In this document: piece by piece, positions 25,333-34,472 of the stretch
Layout: every line of letters starts with the position of its first letter
How positions within the stretch are numbered: the first letter of the stretch is position 1
Origin: Sphingomonas sp. LY29
GTDB taxonomy: Bacteria > Pseudomonadota > Alphaproteobacteria > Sphingomonadales > Sphingomonadaceae
Direction: 5' to 3'
NCBI RefSeq assembly: GCF_035593985.1
Contig: NZ_CP141587.1
Span: forward strand, 1,858,001 to 1,922,000
DNA: 64,000 nt
Translations under genes and position numbers: made by a program
The notes under the pieces: model-generated
Seen by the model: the letters and a program-made list of their open reading frames with translations, nothing else
Told to the model about the DNA's origin: nothing
Databases searched by the model: none

Positions 25333-26707
25333 AAGCTTCCCGATACTTGCGGACCACGCGCAGCGCGATGAGGTTGAGGATCAGCGTGATTACGAACAGC
25401 GCGAGGCCGAGAGCGAAGGCGGCGAGCGTCTTGGCGCTGTCGAATTCCTGGTCGCCGGTCAGCAGCTGGACGATCTGCGTCGTGACGGTGGTGACGCTCT
25501 CGAACGGGTTGGCGGTCATGTTGGCGGCGAGGCCCGCGGCCATGACGACGATCATCGTTTCGCCGATCGCGCGGCTGACCGCGAGCAGGACTCCGCCGAC
25601 GACGCCCGGAAGCGCGGCGGGAAGCACGACCTTCTTGATCGTTTCCGATCGCGTTGCGCCGAGCGCGAGGCTGCCGTCACGCATTGCCTGCGGGACCGCG
25701 GCGATGCTGTCGTCGGCCATCGAACTGACGAACGGGATGATCATGATGCCCATGACGAGGCCCGCGGCGAGCGCGCTTTCGCTGCTGGCGGACGAAATGC
25801 CGATGCCGATGCCGAGGTCACGAACCAGCGGCGCGACGGTCAGCGCGGCGAAATAGCCGTAAACGACGGTCGGGACGCCCGCGAGGATCTCGAGCATCGG
25901 CTTGAGCCACGCGCGCAGCCGCTGCGGCGCATATTGGGTCAGGAAGATCGCGCTCATCAGGCCGAGCGGGATGGCAACGATCATCGCGATGATCGCACCG
26001 ATGAAGGCCGTGCCCCAGAACAGCGGAATCGACCCGAACGCGCCCGACGATCCGGCCTGGTCGGCGCGGAGCGCGGTCTGCGGGCTCCAGGTCGTTCCGA
26101 ACAGGAACTCGGTCGGGCTGACCATCTGGAAAAAGCGGAGGCTTTCGAACAGCAGCGACATGACGATGCCGAGCGTGGTGAGGATCGCAATCAGCGACGC
26201 GCCGACGAGCAGGCCCATCAGCCACCGCTCGACCCCGCTGCGCGCGCGGAAGTCGGCGCCGATGCGGCGAAGCGCGAAGAAACCGCCAAGCAGCGCGACG
26301 AGCAGGGCAATCCCGCCGCCGATCCACGACAGGCGGCTATTCGCCTCCGCATAGACCGGGGCGATGCCGGCAGATTCGGGGATGAAGCCGACGCTGCGCT
26401 GGCCGAGCGCGATCTGGCGCGCCTCGCTGATAATGTTGTCTCGCGCCATGGCGAAGTCCGGCAGCGCCTGGCCTGCGGGCGAGGCGAGCACCGACTGTTC
26501 GACCAGCCCAGGCTGGACTGAGGCCCAGATGCCGAGGAACAGCAGCGCCGGAAGCAGCACCCACAGCGCGACGTAGATGGCGTGGTAATTGGGCAGGCTG
26601 TTGACCCGCGTCCCGCCGGCACGAATGCCGACGACCCGGCGCCGGGCATAAAACCCGGCGCCGAGCGCAATCAGGAGGACCGCGACGAGCGCGAACGTCA
26701 GGGACAT
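25325..26707 (-). CDS. pstC: Phosphate ABC transporter permease PstC
   Basis: The protein has 460 residues, against ~319 in E. coli. It has an N-terminal membrane region and a periplasmic segment before the permease core (about 205-450), with the EAA-loop sequence MRDGSLALGATRSETIKKVVLP near 345-366. It forms the channel with PstA. It starts 22 bp after the pstS stop. Confidence 0.95.
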   Translation of the reverse strand: MSLTFALVAVLLIALGAGFYARRRVVGIRAGGTRVNSLPNYHAIYVALWVLLPALLFLGIWASVQPGLVEQSVLASPAGQALPDFAMARDNIISEARQIALGQRSVGFIPESAGIAPVYAEANSRLSWIGGGIALLVALLGGFFALRRIGADFRARSGVERWLMGLLVGASLIAILTTLGIVMSLLFESLRFFQMVSPTEFLFGTTWSPQTALRADQAGSSGAFGSIPLFWGTAFIGAIIAMIVAIPLGLMSAIFLTQYAPQRLRAWLKPMLEILAGVPTVVYGYFAALTVAPLVRDLGIGIGISSASSESALAAGLVMGIMIIPFVSSMADDSIAAVPQAMRDGSLALGATRSETIKKVVLPAALPGVVGGVLLAVSRAIGETMIVVMAAGLAANMTANPFESVTTVTTQIVQLLTGDQEFDSAKTLAAFALGLALFVITLILNLIALRVVRKYREAYE

Positions 26708-26729
26708 GGGCCTGGCCGAGCTCCGCCGC

Positions 26730-27767
26730 TTACTTCAGCGTCGCCGGGTCGAGCGGTTTGAGCGCCGTGGCCTGCGCGTTCGCGGCCGCGGCGTCGGCGT
26801 CATGCAACGGCACGAGGCCACGCTTTTCGAGCGGGCCGCCCTTGCCCCACATCTTGGCATAGGCCGCGACGAACTGGCGGATCGCCGGCTTGGCGGCCAG
26901 ATGCTCACCCTTCACGTAGACGAAAATCTTGCGGCTGCCCGGATAGCTGAGGTCGCTGATCGTCGCTTCGGTCGGGGTGACGCCGCCGATCGTCACCGGG
27001 GCGACGCGGTCGGCATTTTCCTCGAGGAAGCTGTAGCCCAGCACGCCGAGCGCGCCCGGATCGGCAGCGACCTTCTGTACCAGCAGATTGTCGTTCTCGC
27101 CGGCTTCGACATAGGCGCCGTCTTCGCGGATCTTGGTGCAGGTCGTCTTGTGCTGGTCCGAGTTGGCGGTCTTGAGCGCCTTCATCGCCGGGTCGCTGTC
27201 GCAGCCCTTCTCGAGGATCAGCTCGGCCAGGCTGTCGCGCGTGCCCGACGTCGGCGACGGGCCGATGACGCGGATCGGCGTCGCGGGAAGCGACGGGTTG
27301 ATGTCCTTCCACGTCTTGGCGGTCTGCGGCTTGCCGAACGGGTTGGCGGCGAGCGCCTTGTAGATTTCGGCGACGGTCACGTTGAGCGCGGGCTGGCCCT
27401 TGGCCTGTACCAGCGTCAGGCCGTCGATGCCGACCGGAAGCTCGATGACCTGCTTCACGCCCGATGCCTGGCAGGCGGCATATTCGCTAGCCTTCATCGG
27501 GCGCGAGGCGTTGACCATGTCGGGGAATTGTTCGCCAACGCCCGAGCAGAACAGCTTGATGCCCGCGCCGGTGCCGGTCGATTCGACGATCGCGCTGACG
27601 CCGGCATTGGTGCGCTGGAAATCTTCCGAGACGGCGGTGGTGAACGGATAGACCGTCGAGGAACCGACGATCTTCAGCTGGCTAACCGCGCCCGCACCAT
27701 CCGAACCGCCGCTTCCGCAAGCTGCAACAAGCGCCACCAGCGGCAGCGCGCCGAACAATTTCTTCAT
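26730..27767 (-). CDS. pstS: Phosphate-binding lipoprotein PstS
   Basis: The protein has 345 residues. The signal peptide has lipobox LVAACGS with the lipidated Cys near residue 17, so it is probably a lipoprotein. Phosphate-binding segments typical of PstS are visible: IVGSSTVYPF near 33-42 and PSPTSGTRDSLAELI near 175-189. It delivers phosphate to PstC/PstA. It is the first gene of the pst operon, 94 bp downstream of the Pho box. Confidence 0.94.
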   Translation of the reverse strand: MKKLFGALPLVALVAACGSGGSDGAGAVSQLKIVGSSTVYPFTTAVSEDFQRTNAGVSAIVESTGTGAGIKLFCSGVGEQFPDMVNASRPMKASEYAACQASGVKQVIELPVGIDGLTLVQAKGQPALNVTVAEIYKALAANPFGKPQTAKTWKDINPSLPATPIRVIGPSPTSGTRDSLAELILEKGCDSDPAMKALKTANSDQHKTTCTKIREDGAYVEAGENDNLLVQKVAADPGALGVLGYSFLEENADRVAPVTIGGVTPTEATISDLSYPGSRKIFVYVKGEHLAAKPAIRQFVAAYAKMWGKGGPLEKRGLVPLHDADAAAANAQATALKPLDPATLK

Positions 27768-27861
27768 GCGTCAAACTCCCCAATTGCCGGGTCCTCGGCG
27801 CGAATCCCAATTGCGCCGTCCGGTGATCGCGGACGCTCTAGCGCCGGCTCGGCCAGTCCCT

Positions 27862-27890
27862 GTGACAGTGGGGTTACCGTTTGATGACAG
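27862..27890 (-). promoter_or_regulatory. Pho box (three 11-bp repeats) for pstS
   Basis: Read on the minus strand there are three 7-bp words at 11-bp spacing: CTGTCAT, CGGTAAC and CTGTCAC, separated by CAAA and CCCA. This matches the PhoB consensus of tandem CTGTCAT repeats every 11 bp; the middle copy is degenerate. It lies between phoR and pstS, so pstSCAB-phoU-phoB is predicted to be PhoB-activated independently of phoR. Confidence 0.85.
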
Positions 27891-27902
27891 CGATTCCGGC
27901 GG

Positions 27903-28907
27903 TCAGGCGGAGGGGATCGTCACCGTCACGGTGGTGCCCGACCCGAGCGAGGAGCGGATCGTCATTCGCCCGCGATGTCGTTCGACGATGTGCTTCACGA
28001 TCGCGAGGCCAAGGCCGGTGCCGCCCGATTCGCGGCTTCGAGCCGAATCGACGCGGTAGAATCGCTCGGTAAGGCGCGGGAGGTGCTCGGCGGCGATGCC
28101 GTCGCCATCGTCCTGAACAATCAGCTCGACCTTGCCCGCGTCGGCGCTGACCTCGACCCGTACCGTGCAGCTGTCCTCGCCGCAGCCATAACGAAGCGCA
28201 TTGCCGATGAGGTTGTCGGCCAACTGCATCAGCTGTCCGAAGTCGCCCTGCACCGATGCCGATTCGATCGACGGGACAAGCTCCACCGTACAATTGCGCT
28301 GTTCGGCATGGGCGGCGGCATGATCGACCGACAGGCGTGCCACCTCGACCAGATCGACCGTTTCGTCGGGGAGGCGGAAGCGATCGGCCTCGATCCGCGA
28401 CAGGCTCATCAGATCCTCAACGATCCGAAGCATCCGCCGCGCCTCGCCCTCGATGGTGTGGCCAAACCGGCTGCGCATCTCGTCGGGGAGCGGCCCGTCT
28501 TCGGCAAGCGTCTCGGCATAGCCGATGATGGTGGCGAGGGGCGTGCGCAGCTCGTGGCTGGCATTGGCGACGAAGTCGGTGCGCATCCGCTCCGCCGCGA
28601 GCGCGGCCGAACGGTCGCTTAGTCGAACCAGCACCGCACCGCCGTTGAGTGGGCGAACGGCGAGCACCCACGGGCGCTCCGCCGATCCGATCCCGATGAC
28701 CTCGACATCGGCTGTGCGGCCCGACGCGATCGTTTCGAGCGCGAGCGGGTGACGGATCGCGATCCGCACGTCGCGGCCGACGACCTGCTCGCCCAGAATG
28801 GAGCGCGCCGCGCGGTTGGCGGCGGCGACCGTCCCCGACGACAGGATCAGCGCCGGATCGGCGATCGCATCGAGGATCGACTGGGCGAGGGGATTGAGGG
28901 TGACCAC
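27903..28907 (-). CDS. phoR: Phosphate regulon sensor histidine kinase PhoR
   Basis: The protein has 334 residues with a GTG start. A PAS-like N-terminal region spans about residues 1-100. The HisKA box is NASHELRTPLATIIGYAET (phospho-His near 118). ATPase motifs are NLIGNALRYG (N box near 236), DDGDGI (G1) and GGTGLGLAIVKHI (G2 near 302). No membrane segment is seen, unlike E. coli PhoR, so it appears cytoplasmic and may sense through PhoU/Pst. It is the first gene of the pho cluster. Confidence 0.88.
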   Translation of the reverse strand: MVTLNPLAQSILDAIADPALILSSGTVAAANRAARSILGEQVVGRDVRIAIRHPLALETIASGRTADVEVIGIGSAERPWVLAVRPLNGGAVLVRLSDRSAALAAERMRTDFVANASHELRTPLATIIGYAETLAEDGPLPDEMRSRFGHTIEGEARRMLRIVEDLMSLSRIEADRFRLPDETVDLVEVARLSVDHAAAHAEQRNCTVELVPSIESASVQGDFGQLMQLADNLIGNALRYGCGEDSCTVRVEVSADAGKVELIVQDDGDGIAAEHLPRLTERFYRVDSARSRESGGTGLGLAIVKHIVERHRGRMTIRSSLGSGTTVTVTIPSA

Positions 28908-28940
28908 GGTGTCGATCCTAGGTCGGCATCCGCAGAAGCG

Positions 28941-29384
28941 CTAGGTCGCGCCTTGAGCCTTGGCAGCTTTGGCGCGGCGGACCCGGCGATGGCGCCGCCA
29001 GGTACCCACGGCCAGGACCAGCAGGATCGGATAGCCCCAGAACTGGAGGGCGGCGCCATAGGCGTGGGGAAGCATGTCCTGCTCGACCGATTTCAGCGCA
29101 TGGCCCATCGCGGTGGTCAGCTGGAAGCCGGCGACCCACAGCGGCCAGAACCGCGTCGACTGGAGCGCGACCGCGACGAAGCCCGCCAGCACCGCTAGGT
29201 CGACCAGCATCAGCCCTTCCTCGACGCTGCTGTACCGGCTCACCCAGGGCGAGACCGTCAACAGGGTCGCGACCGTGCCGAGGATACAGATGGCGCCCGC
29301 GATCCGCTCGTCCCGCCCGCCGAACGCAAAGGCGTAGAGGCAGACGGCCAGCAGCAGGGGGATGAAGATCGAGGCGCCAAGCAT
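28941..29384 (-). CDS. Four-TM membrane protein of unknown function
   Basis: The protein has 147 residues from the ATG for MLGASIFIPL; the frame extends to 29489 but the upstream residues look non-coding. There are about four hydrophobic helices (residues 3-22, 29-50, 60-80, 108-128) and a very basic C-terminus (RRHRRVRRAKAAK). No family motif is recognised. It ends 33 bp before the phoR start on the same strand. Confidence 0.65.
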   Translation of the reverse strand: MLGASIFIPLLLAVCLYAFAFGGRDERIAGAICILGTVATLLTVSPWVSRYSSVEEGLMLVDLAVLAGFVAVALQSTRFWPLWVAGFQLTTAMGHALKSVEQDMLPHAYGAALQFWGYPILLVLAVGTWRRHRRVRRAKAAKAQGAT

Positions 29385-29436
29385 GGTCGGTGGAAGCCGG
29401 ACCACGACGCGCGTGGTCCAGTCAATCCTTGTCCCG

Positions 29437-29778
29437 TCAGGCGACGACGCGAAGGTCGGCGCGTGCGGTCGGCGGGCATTCCTGCGCATCGCCGAAGCCG
29501 ACGGTGCGAAGGCCCGGGACGACCTGCTTGGTATCCTTCAGCGCGCCGTGGCAGCGCGCCATGCCGCCGCGCGCCGCGACCAGTCCGGTCAGCGACTGCA
29601 TCAGATGCTCAAGCGCGTCGTGACCGGTGGCGGTGGCGACCCCGGCGACGGCGCGGGCGCGGATCATGCGCGCCTGCAGTTCGGCGATTTCCTCAAGGGC
29701 GGTCTCGATGCTGTCTTCGACCAGGCGGACCTGGGTGGCGACATCGTAGGCGGGGGCTTCGATCATTTGTTTGCGCAT
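29437..29778 (-). CDS. Small helical protein of unknown function
   Basis: The protein has 113 residues. The N-terminal two thirds are predicted helical and mixed-charge (VEDSIETALEEIAELQARMIRARAVAG). The C-terminal third is less regular, with two Cys. It has no signal peptide or membrane segment. It lies next to the LuxR-type gene on the same strand, 75 bp apart. Function unknown. Confidence 0.6.
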   Translation of the reverse strand: MRKQMIEAPAYDVATQVRLVEDSIETALEEIAELQARMIRARAVAGVATATGHDALEHLMQSLTGLVAARGGMARCHGALKDTKQVVPGLRTVGFGDAQECPPTARADLRVVA

Positions 29779-29853
29779 GACTATTCCTTCCCAAGCGCGG
29801 GGGATTCCCGCGCTGGGCCATGGGTCAGCGATGGAAGGGCATCGGCGGGCTGG

Positions 29854-30447
29854 CTAGTTGCCGATCATCCGCGAGAGGCTTTCGAGGCCGGCGAGGTACA
29901 TTCCCGCCGAGAAAGAAGCGCCGATCGCAATCAGGGCAATCCACATCAGCCGCTGGCCGATACTCATCGCATTGCTGGGATGGCTCCTCGTTGCGAACGG
30001 CGGATGCAGGGAAGACCAGGACCCCTCCGAAGCTTGCTCGGTTATAGCCCCGGAAGAACTGGCCTTCCCCACACGGTCAGCGTGCCGAATCTGATGGCTG
30101 ACCGCCCCGTCCTGATGCGGGTCGGCGGCCGGAGCGTCGATGTGCGGCGATTGATGTATCAACCGTTGATATGCGTCGGAGGACGTCGTGGTGGAGGCGG
30201 CAACGATGCGCGCGGCCTCGCCGCGCCGGTCGACGCCCAGCTTTTCCAGGGCGCCGCGGATGCGCTGGTCGACGGTATGCGGGCTGATGCCCAGGCGAAC
30301 CGCGATTTCCTTGCTGTTGAGGTGCTGGTCGACGAGCAGCAGGCAGTCGACCTGCCCGGGCGTCAATTTGGAAACCTTGGCCAAGTCATCGTCGCCAACG
30401 ACGACGTGCCGACCACTTGCCTCAAGCGAAGCATCTTGCCGCAACAT
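29854..30447 (-). CDS. LuxR-type HTH regulator with C-terminal membrane helix
   Basis: The protein has 197 residues from the ATG preceded by GGAAGGA; an upstream ATG at 30477 is possible. The LuxR-type helix-turn-helix lies near residues 24-80 (LTPGQVDCLLL..NSKEIAVRLGISPHTVDQRI), placed at the N-terminus instead of the C-terminus. A hydrophilic linker leads to a membrane helix (LMWIALIAIGASFSAGMYLAG) near residues 168-188. A membrane-tethered transcription factor is inferred. No receiver domain is present. Confidence 0.78.
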   Translation of the reverse strand: MLRQDASLEASGRHVVVGDDDLAKVSKLTPGQVDCLLLVDQHLNSKEIAVRLGISPHTVDQRIRGALEKLGVDRRGEAARIVAASTTTSSDAYQRLIHQSPHIDAPAADPHQDGAVSHQIRHADRVGKASSSGAITEQASEGSWSSLHPPFATRSHPSNAMSIGQRLMWIALIAIGASFSAGMYLAGLESLSRMIGN

Positions 30448-30631
30448 GATTCCTTCCGAGCATGGAACGCTGCGCATTCGGTTGATTCAGTTACGATTCT
30501 CTAGCGCGACCCAACCGAATCCTCAAATATTCTTGGCAAACGTAGCGGAAACGATCTTCGCGCAGCCTCGGCTACGAAGAATTACATCCGATCTGGTGGG
30601 TTCGACCATCGCCGGACTTGTCCGTTGAAGA

Positions 30632-30717
30632 TGGTGGACAGGGCTGGATTCGAACCAGCGTACGCTTGCGCGGGCAGATTTACAGTCTGCTGCCTTTAAC
30701 CACTCGGCCACCTGTCC
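30632..30717 (-). tRNA. tRNA-Tyr (anticodon GTA)
   Basis: The acceptor stem GGACAGG pairs with CCTGTCC, followed by A and an encoded CCA. The anticodon arm CAGACTGTAAATCTG gives GTA at 30681-30683 (minus strand). The variable arm is long, as in bacterial tyrosine tRNAs. A TTGACA hexamer at 30764-30759 on the same strand is a candidate -35. No copy of its 3' end is seen elsewhere in the window. Confidence 0.97.
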
Positions 30718-30769
30718 AGATGGGGTCGCGGCGCGCTCTTGGCCTCCAGCCGTTTGACTGTCAACCGCG

Positions 30770-31963
30770 TCAGAAGCCGAGGCGCTTAAGGATGGAGGCG
30801 ATCAGCGTCGACACCGCCGATTCGCTCGCGAGCCCGCCATAGACGAGGCAGCGATCGACGAGGACGCGCTTGAAGGTCTCGTAAAATCCCGGCTCCGGCG
30901 GCTGCGGCGCTTCCCAGAAGCTGTCGACGTGACCACGGTGGGTGAGACCGGGCATGTCGTAGACCGCCTCGCCGATAGTGCAGACGGGAATGTCTTGCTG
31001 AAGCGCGATCGTCGCCGACGTGCTGTTGACGCACACCAGCCCCTTCGAATGGCGCACCATCTCATCCAGGTCGCCGCCGTCGACGAAGTGAAGCCGCCCT
31101 TCGACGCCGAGCCGCTTCGCCTCACGCCGAACGAAGCGAGTCCAGTTGAAGAAGCTGCAATCGAGTGGATGCGCCTTGATCAGCAGGTGGGTGCCTTCGG
31201 GCGCATTGTTGGCAAAGCTTTCGAACACGAATTGCGCGGCGCTTTGCATGTTGCCGAACGGCGAATGGGTGCGGATCTGGAAGTCGCCCGATAGCTGGAG
31301 CGGAAAGACGAAGGTCGGCTTCCCCGCGATGCCCGCGACGATGTTCTTCACGCGCGACCGCCGGCGTTCCTGCGTCGCGAACTTCCACAGCCAGCCAAGC
31401 CCTTCCTTGACGATCGATCCCTGACGGTGGGAGCGATAGTGGCGGTAGTGCAGACGGCCGGTCACGACCCGGTGGTAGTGCCAGTAGGAGTCTCTGGCGC
31501 GGCGACGGAAACTTGACGTGATCGGCGGCAATTCCGCCGGCGGCTCGATCTTGCCCGCCTCGCGAACGAACCAGTCGCGGTCGCGGCGAAGCGGGGACCG
31601 CGCGTTCACCCCGTCCAGCTCGAGCGTCATCCAGTTCGGTCGAAGATAACCCTCCTCCAGCACATGGATCCGAACGCCGAGGTCGGCGGCGATCTTGTGC
31701 GCGCTGACATGGTAGGGGCGGCAGTCCCCGTACAGCATCAGGTCGGTGACCTCATGGTCGCGCAAATAATGGTCGATGAAGACCGGCCATTCCGAATAGG
31801 TGCCGAGATAATCGATCGCGCCATCGGGCCAGTCGCGCTGGTCGCCACCGCTCAGGTTGATACGATGGACGTGGGCGCCGCGCGCGGCGAGTTCGTGGCC
31901 CAGCTGACGGAACATCGGTCCGGGCGGACCCTGCAGGAAAAGAAAGGCGCGCCGGCCGGTCAC
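30770..31963 (-). CDS. kpsS: Capsule Kdo-linker glycosyltransferase KpsS
   Basis: The protein has 397 residues from a GTG that overlaps the kpsC stop (GTGA). The open frame extends to 32374 but that part is a low-complexity shadow of kpsC. Core features of the KpsS/LipB family: FLFLQGPPGPMFRQLGHEL at the N-terminus, VLEEGYLRPNWMTLE near 110-124, and VNSTSATIALQQDIPV near 325-340. KpsS adds the first beta-Kdo to lysophosphatidylglycerol in ABC-dependent capsules. It is the last gene of the minus-strand capsule operon. Confidence 0.88.
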   Translation of the reverse strand: MTGRRAFLFLQGPPGPMFRQLGHELAARGAHVHRINLSGGDQRDWPDGAIDYLGTYSEWPVFIDHYLRDHEVTDLMLYGDCRPYHVSAHKIAADLGVRIHVLEEGYLRPNWMTLELDGVNARSPLRRDRDWFVREAGKIEPPAELPPITSSFRRRARDSYWHYHRVVTGRLHYRHYRSHRQGSIVKEGLGWLWKFATQERRRSRVKNIVAGIAGKPTFVFPLQLSGDFQIRTHSPFGNMQSAAQFVFESFANNAPEGTHLLIKAHPLDCSFFNWTRFVRREAKRLGVEGRLHFVDGGDLDEMVRHSKGLVCVNSTSATIALQQDIPVCTIGEAVYDMPGLTHRGHVDSFWEAPQPPEPGFYETFKRVLVDRCLVYGGLASESAVSTLIASILKRLGF

Positions 31964-33621
31964 TCCGGCGCTCGGCGCTTCAGCCCGGCCAGCAGGTTGC
32001 GCAATCGACCCTGCAGTCGACGAAGTGCCACCAGCGGCCGCGGCTTCGGCCGCGGGGTCGACAGTCGCTGGATGAGAACTTCGGGCGGGCATGGCAGTCC
32101 GGTATCGGGATCGAGATAGCGTGGATAGATCAGGAGGACGGCCGCCACCAGCGCATCGAGCGAGGGGCGGGCCGACCGCCGTTCCGGTACCGCGCCAAGG
32201 TCGCGGGTCAAGCCCCAGCCGGCGTAGAAGGGAACGCCGTGCGTCGTCACCGGCTTGTGGCGCAGCAAGGCCTCGAACCCGGCCAGCGAGGTGTTGACGT
32301 GAACCTCGTCGACTGCCGCGATGACGGTCGAGATCGGAGCGTCCGACAGGATTTCGTCGGCGTAGGCCCGGCATTGATCCTCCGGGATCGCGCCGATGCG
32401 GTGGCCGGCGATGACATCGGGATGCGGCTTATAGATGATGTGGGCGTCGGGCCGATCCTTACGCACCCGCTTCAGCAATTCGAGGTTGGTGCTCACCGCG
32501 CCGCCGCCGCTGATGACCGATCGGTCGTCCTCGACCTGGCCGGGAACGAGGATTTGATGTTTGTCCGAACGGGCCTGCCAGCCGCCGGTAGACGCCGAGC
32601 CGTACTTGCTGATGCCCGACGCAACGATGACCTCGCGCAATCGCCGCGCGCGGTCGACCATTTCCTCGGGGATTTTGCCGTGCTGAATCAGCAGCTCAAG
32701 TTCGCTTGGCGCTGCAGGATCGAAGTGGGCGCCGAGGCGGTCGACGGTGATCGACAGCGGGGGGACGCAGTCGGCGCCAAGTCCGACCGAGCGAATGAAG
32801 CCGTCCTCGACCTCGACCAGCTTCGCTCCCGCCGACGCCAGTTCGCCCTTCTCGCGCGGCGACAGGCGCGATCGCCACACGGCGACGTTCGACCCGGGGG
32901 CAAGGTCGGCTGCCGACCGGGTGAACGGCAGGTCGGCGAGGCCCGGCCACAGCAGCGGGCGAACGGTTTTCCGCTTCCAGCCGGCGAACCCCATCGCCGC
33001 GGCAAGCCCGCGATTGGAATCGATCGTCTCCCGCCAAAATGCGCAAAGCGCGATGATCTCGGCCAGCGTCGCCGGCTGCCCGTCGAACGGATTGCGGTAG
33101 GAAAGGCCGTCGACGGCAGCGGCACGGAACGCGGCGCGCCGCGCGGCCGCTCCGTCAGAAACGGGAACGCACTTATCGAACATCCCCGCTGAGACGCAAG
33201 TCACGGGCAAACCCAAGAGCGCTGCGAAAAGCGCGATCGGATTGTCGCCGTCGGTGACGACCTTTCCTGCACCCGACAGCAGGTGCCACGGGTCGCAATC
33301 GGCCGGTGCGCGGAACAGCGATTCGTCGGTCAGTGTGTGATGGTGGCGCTCGGGATCGCGGATCGCGACCAGCGTGTACGTGGCCTGTGGCAGGAGCGGA
33401 TGATGCCCCCAATATTCACCTCCGACCCGCTCACGGACCATTGCCCGCAACAGGTCGTCGATCTCTTCGTCCGAAGCCGGAGGGGCAGGGGGCCCGCTCC
33501 GAACGGCCAGAACCGTCGGGCCCGCCGACGGAAACGGAGGCGCCTCGAAAAGTCCTACTGGCACGGTGACCGGGTCATCGGCGTCAGCGGTGTTTCGGCA
33601 GGTCGGCCAGATATCTCGCAT
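31960..33621 (-). CDS. kpsC: Capsule poly-Kdo linker transferase KpsC, shortened
   Basis: The protein has 553 residues versus about 670 for two-module KpsC. A complete C-terminal module spans about 225-510, with [11 protein letters not shown] (near 266-276), IIYKPHPDV (near 393-401) and [17 protein letters not shown] (near 435-451). The N-terminal ~190 residues look like only the second half of a module, without an EDGFIRS box. KpsC extends the beta-Kdo linker on the lipid anchor. The start (38 nt inside rmlA) is uncertain; a GTG slightly downstream is also possible. Confidence 0.87.
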   Translation of the reverse strand: MRDIWPTCRNTADADDPVTVPVGLFEAPPFPSAGPTVLAVRSGPPAPPASDEEIDDLLRAMVRERVGGEYWGHHPLLPQATYTLVAIRDPERHHHTLTDESLFRAPADCDPWHLLSGAGKVVTDGDNPIALFAALLGLPVTCVSAGMFDKCVPVSDGAAARRAAFRAAAVDGLSYRNPFDGQPATLAEIIALCAFWRETIDSNRGLAAAMGFAGWKRKTVRPLLWPGLADLPFTRSAADLAPGSNVAVWRSRLSPREKGELASAGAKLVEVEDGFIRSVGLGADCVPPLSITVDRLGAHFDPAAPSELELLIQHGKIPEEMVDRARRLREVIVASGISKYGSASTGGWQARSDKHQILVPGQVEDDRSVISGGGAVSTNLELLKRVRKDRPDAHIIYKPHPDVIAGHRIGAIPEDQCRAYADEILSDAPISTVIAAVDEVHVNTSLAGFEALLRHKPVTTHGVPFYAGWGLTRDLGAVPERRSARPSLDALVAAVLLIYPRYLDPDTGLPCPPEVLIQRLSTPRPKPRPLVALRRLQGRLRNLLAGLKRRAPE

Positions 33622-34453
33622 AGTCGCTCTTGCCGAGACGACCGATGCAGCGTTCGAGACCGGCGTCGTCGATAAAACCGCTGCGCCATGCGATTTCCTC
33701 GGGGCAGGCGATCTTCATTCCCTGCCGCCGCTCGAGCGTGGCGACGAACTCGGCCGCCTCCAGCAGGCTGTCGGGGGTTCCGGTGTCGAGCCAGGCGAAC
33801 CCGCGGCCCATGACTTCGACGCCCAGCTTGCCGCGCTCGAGGTAGACGCGGTTGACGTCGGTGATCTCATATTCGCCACGCGCCGAGGGCGCGATGTTGG
33901 CGGCGATGTCGACCACGTCCTGGTCGTAGAAATAGAGGCCAGTGACCGCCCAGTTCGACTTGGGCTGCGCAGGTTTCTCCTCGATCGTCAGCGCGCGCAT
34001 CTGGTCGTCGAAATCGACCACGCCGTAGCGCTCCGGATCGGCGACGTGGTAAGCAAAGACGGTCGCGCCGTCGGTTCGCTCACGCGCGCGCTCCATCAGC
34101 TCGGGCAGGCCGTGCCCGTGATAGATATTGTCGCCAAGGATCAGGCAGGACGGACCGCCGCTGACGAAATCGGCGCCGATGGTGAAGGCCTGCGCCAGGC
34201 CGTTGGGTTCGGGCTGGACCGCGAAGCTGATCTCCATGCCCCATTGCGATCCATCGCCAAGCAAGTGGCGAAAGCCAGCCGCATCGTGCGGCGTGGTGAT
34301 GACCAGCACCTGCTTGATCCCCGCCAGCATCAGGGTGCTGAGCGGATAGTAGATCATCGGCTTGTCGTAGACCGGCATCAACTGCTTCGACACCGCCAGC
34401 GTCATCGGGAAGAGGCGCGATCCGCTGCCGCCTGCGAGGATGATACCCTTCAT
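33584..34453 (-). CDS. rmlA: Glucose-1-phosphate thymidylyltransferase
   Basis: The protein has 289 residues, the usual length. The nucleotide-binding motif [12 protein letters not shown] is at residues 7-18, followed by [16 protein letters not shown]. Catalytic-region segments [10 protein letters not shown] (near 107) and GFAWLDTGT (near 222) are present. It makes dTDP-glucose from dTTP and glucose-1-phosphate, step 1 of dTDP-L-rhamnose synthesis. It sits in the order rmlC-B-D-A-kpsC-kpsS. Confidence 0.96.
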   Translation of the reverse strand: MKGIILAGGSGSRLFPMTLAVSKQLMPVYDKPMIYYPLSTLMLAGIKQVLVITTPHDAAGFRHLLGDGSQWGMEISFAVQPEPNGLAQAFTIGADFVSGGPSCLILGDNIYHGHGLPELMERARERTDGATVFAYHVADPERYGVVDFDDQMRALTIEEKPAQPKSNWAVTGLYFYDQDVVDIAANIAPSARGEYEITDVNRVYLERGKLGVEVMGRGFAWLDTGTPDSLLEAAEFVATLERRQGMKIACPEEIAWRSGFIDDAGLERCIGRLGKSDYARYLADLPKHR

Positions 34454-34472
34454 CGTCCGTTGCTCCGTTAAT

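Noticed and set aside
30632..30717. tRNA-Tyr as a second integration site
   Set aside because: No duplicate of its 3' end and no integrase were found nearby.
31964..32374. N-terminal extension of KpsS
   Set aside because: It is a low-complexity shadow of kpsC. The GTG at 31963 with a GTGA overlap gives the family's normal length.
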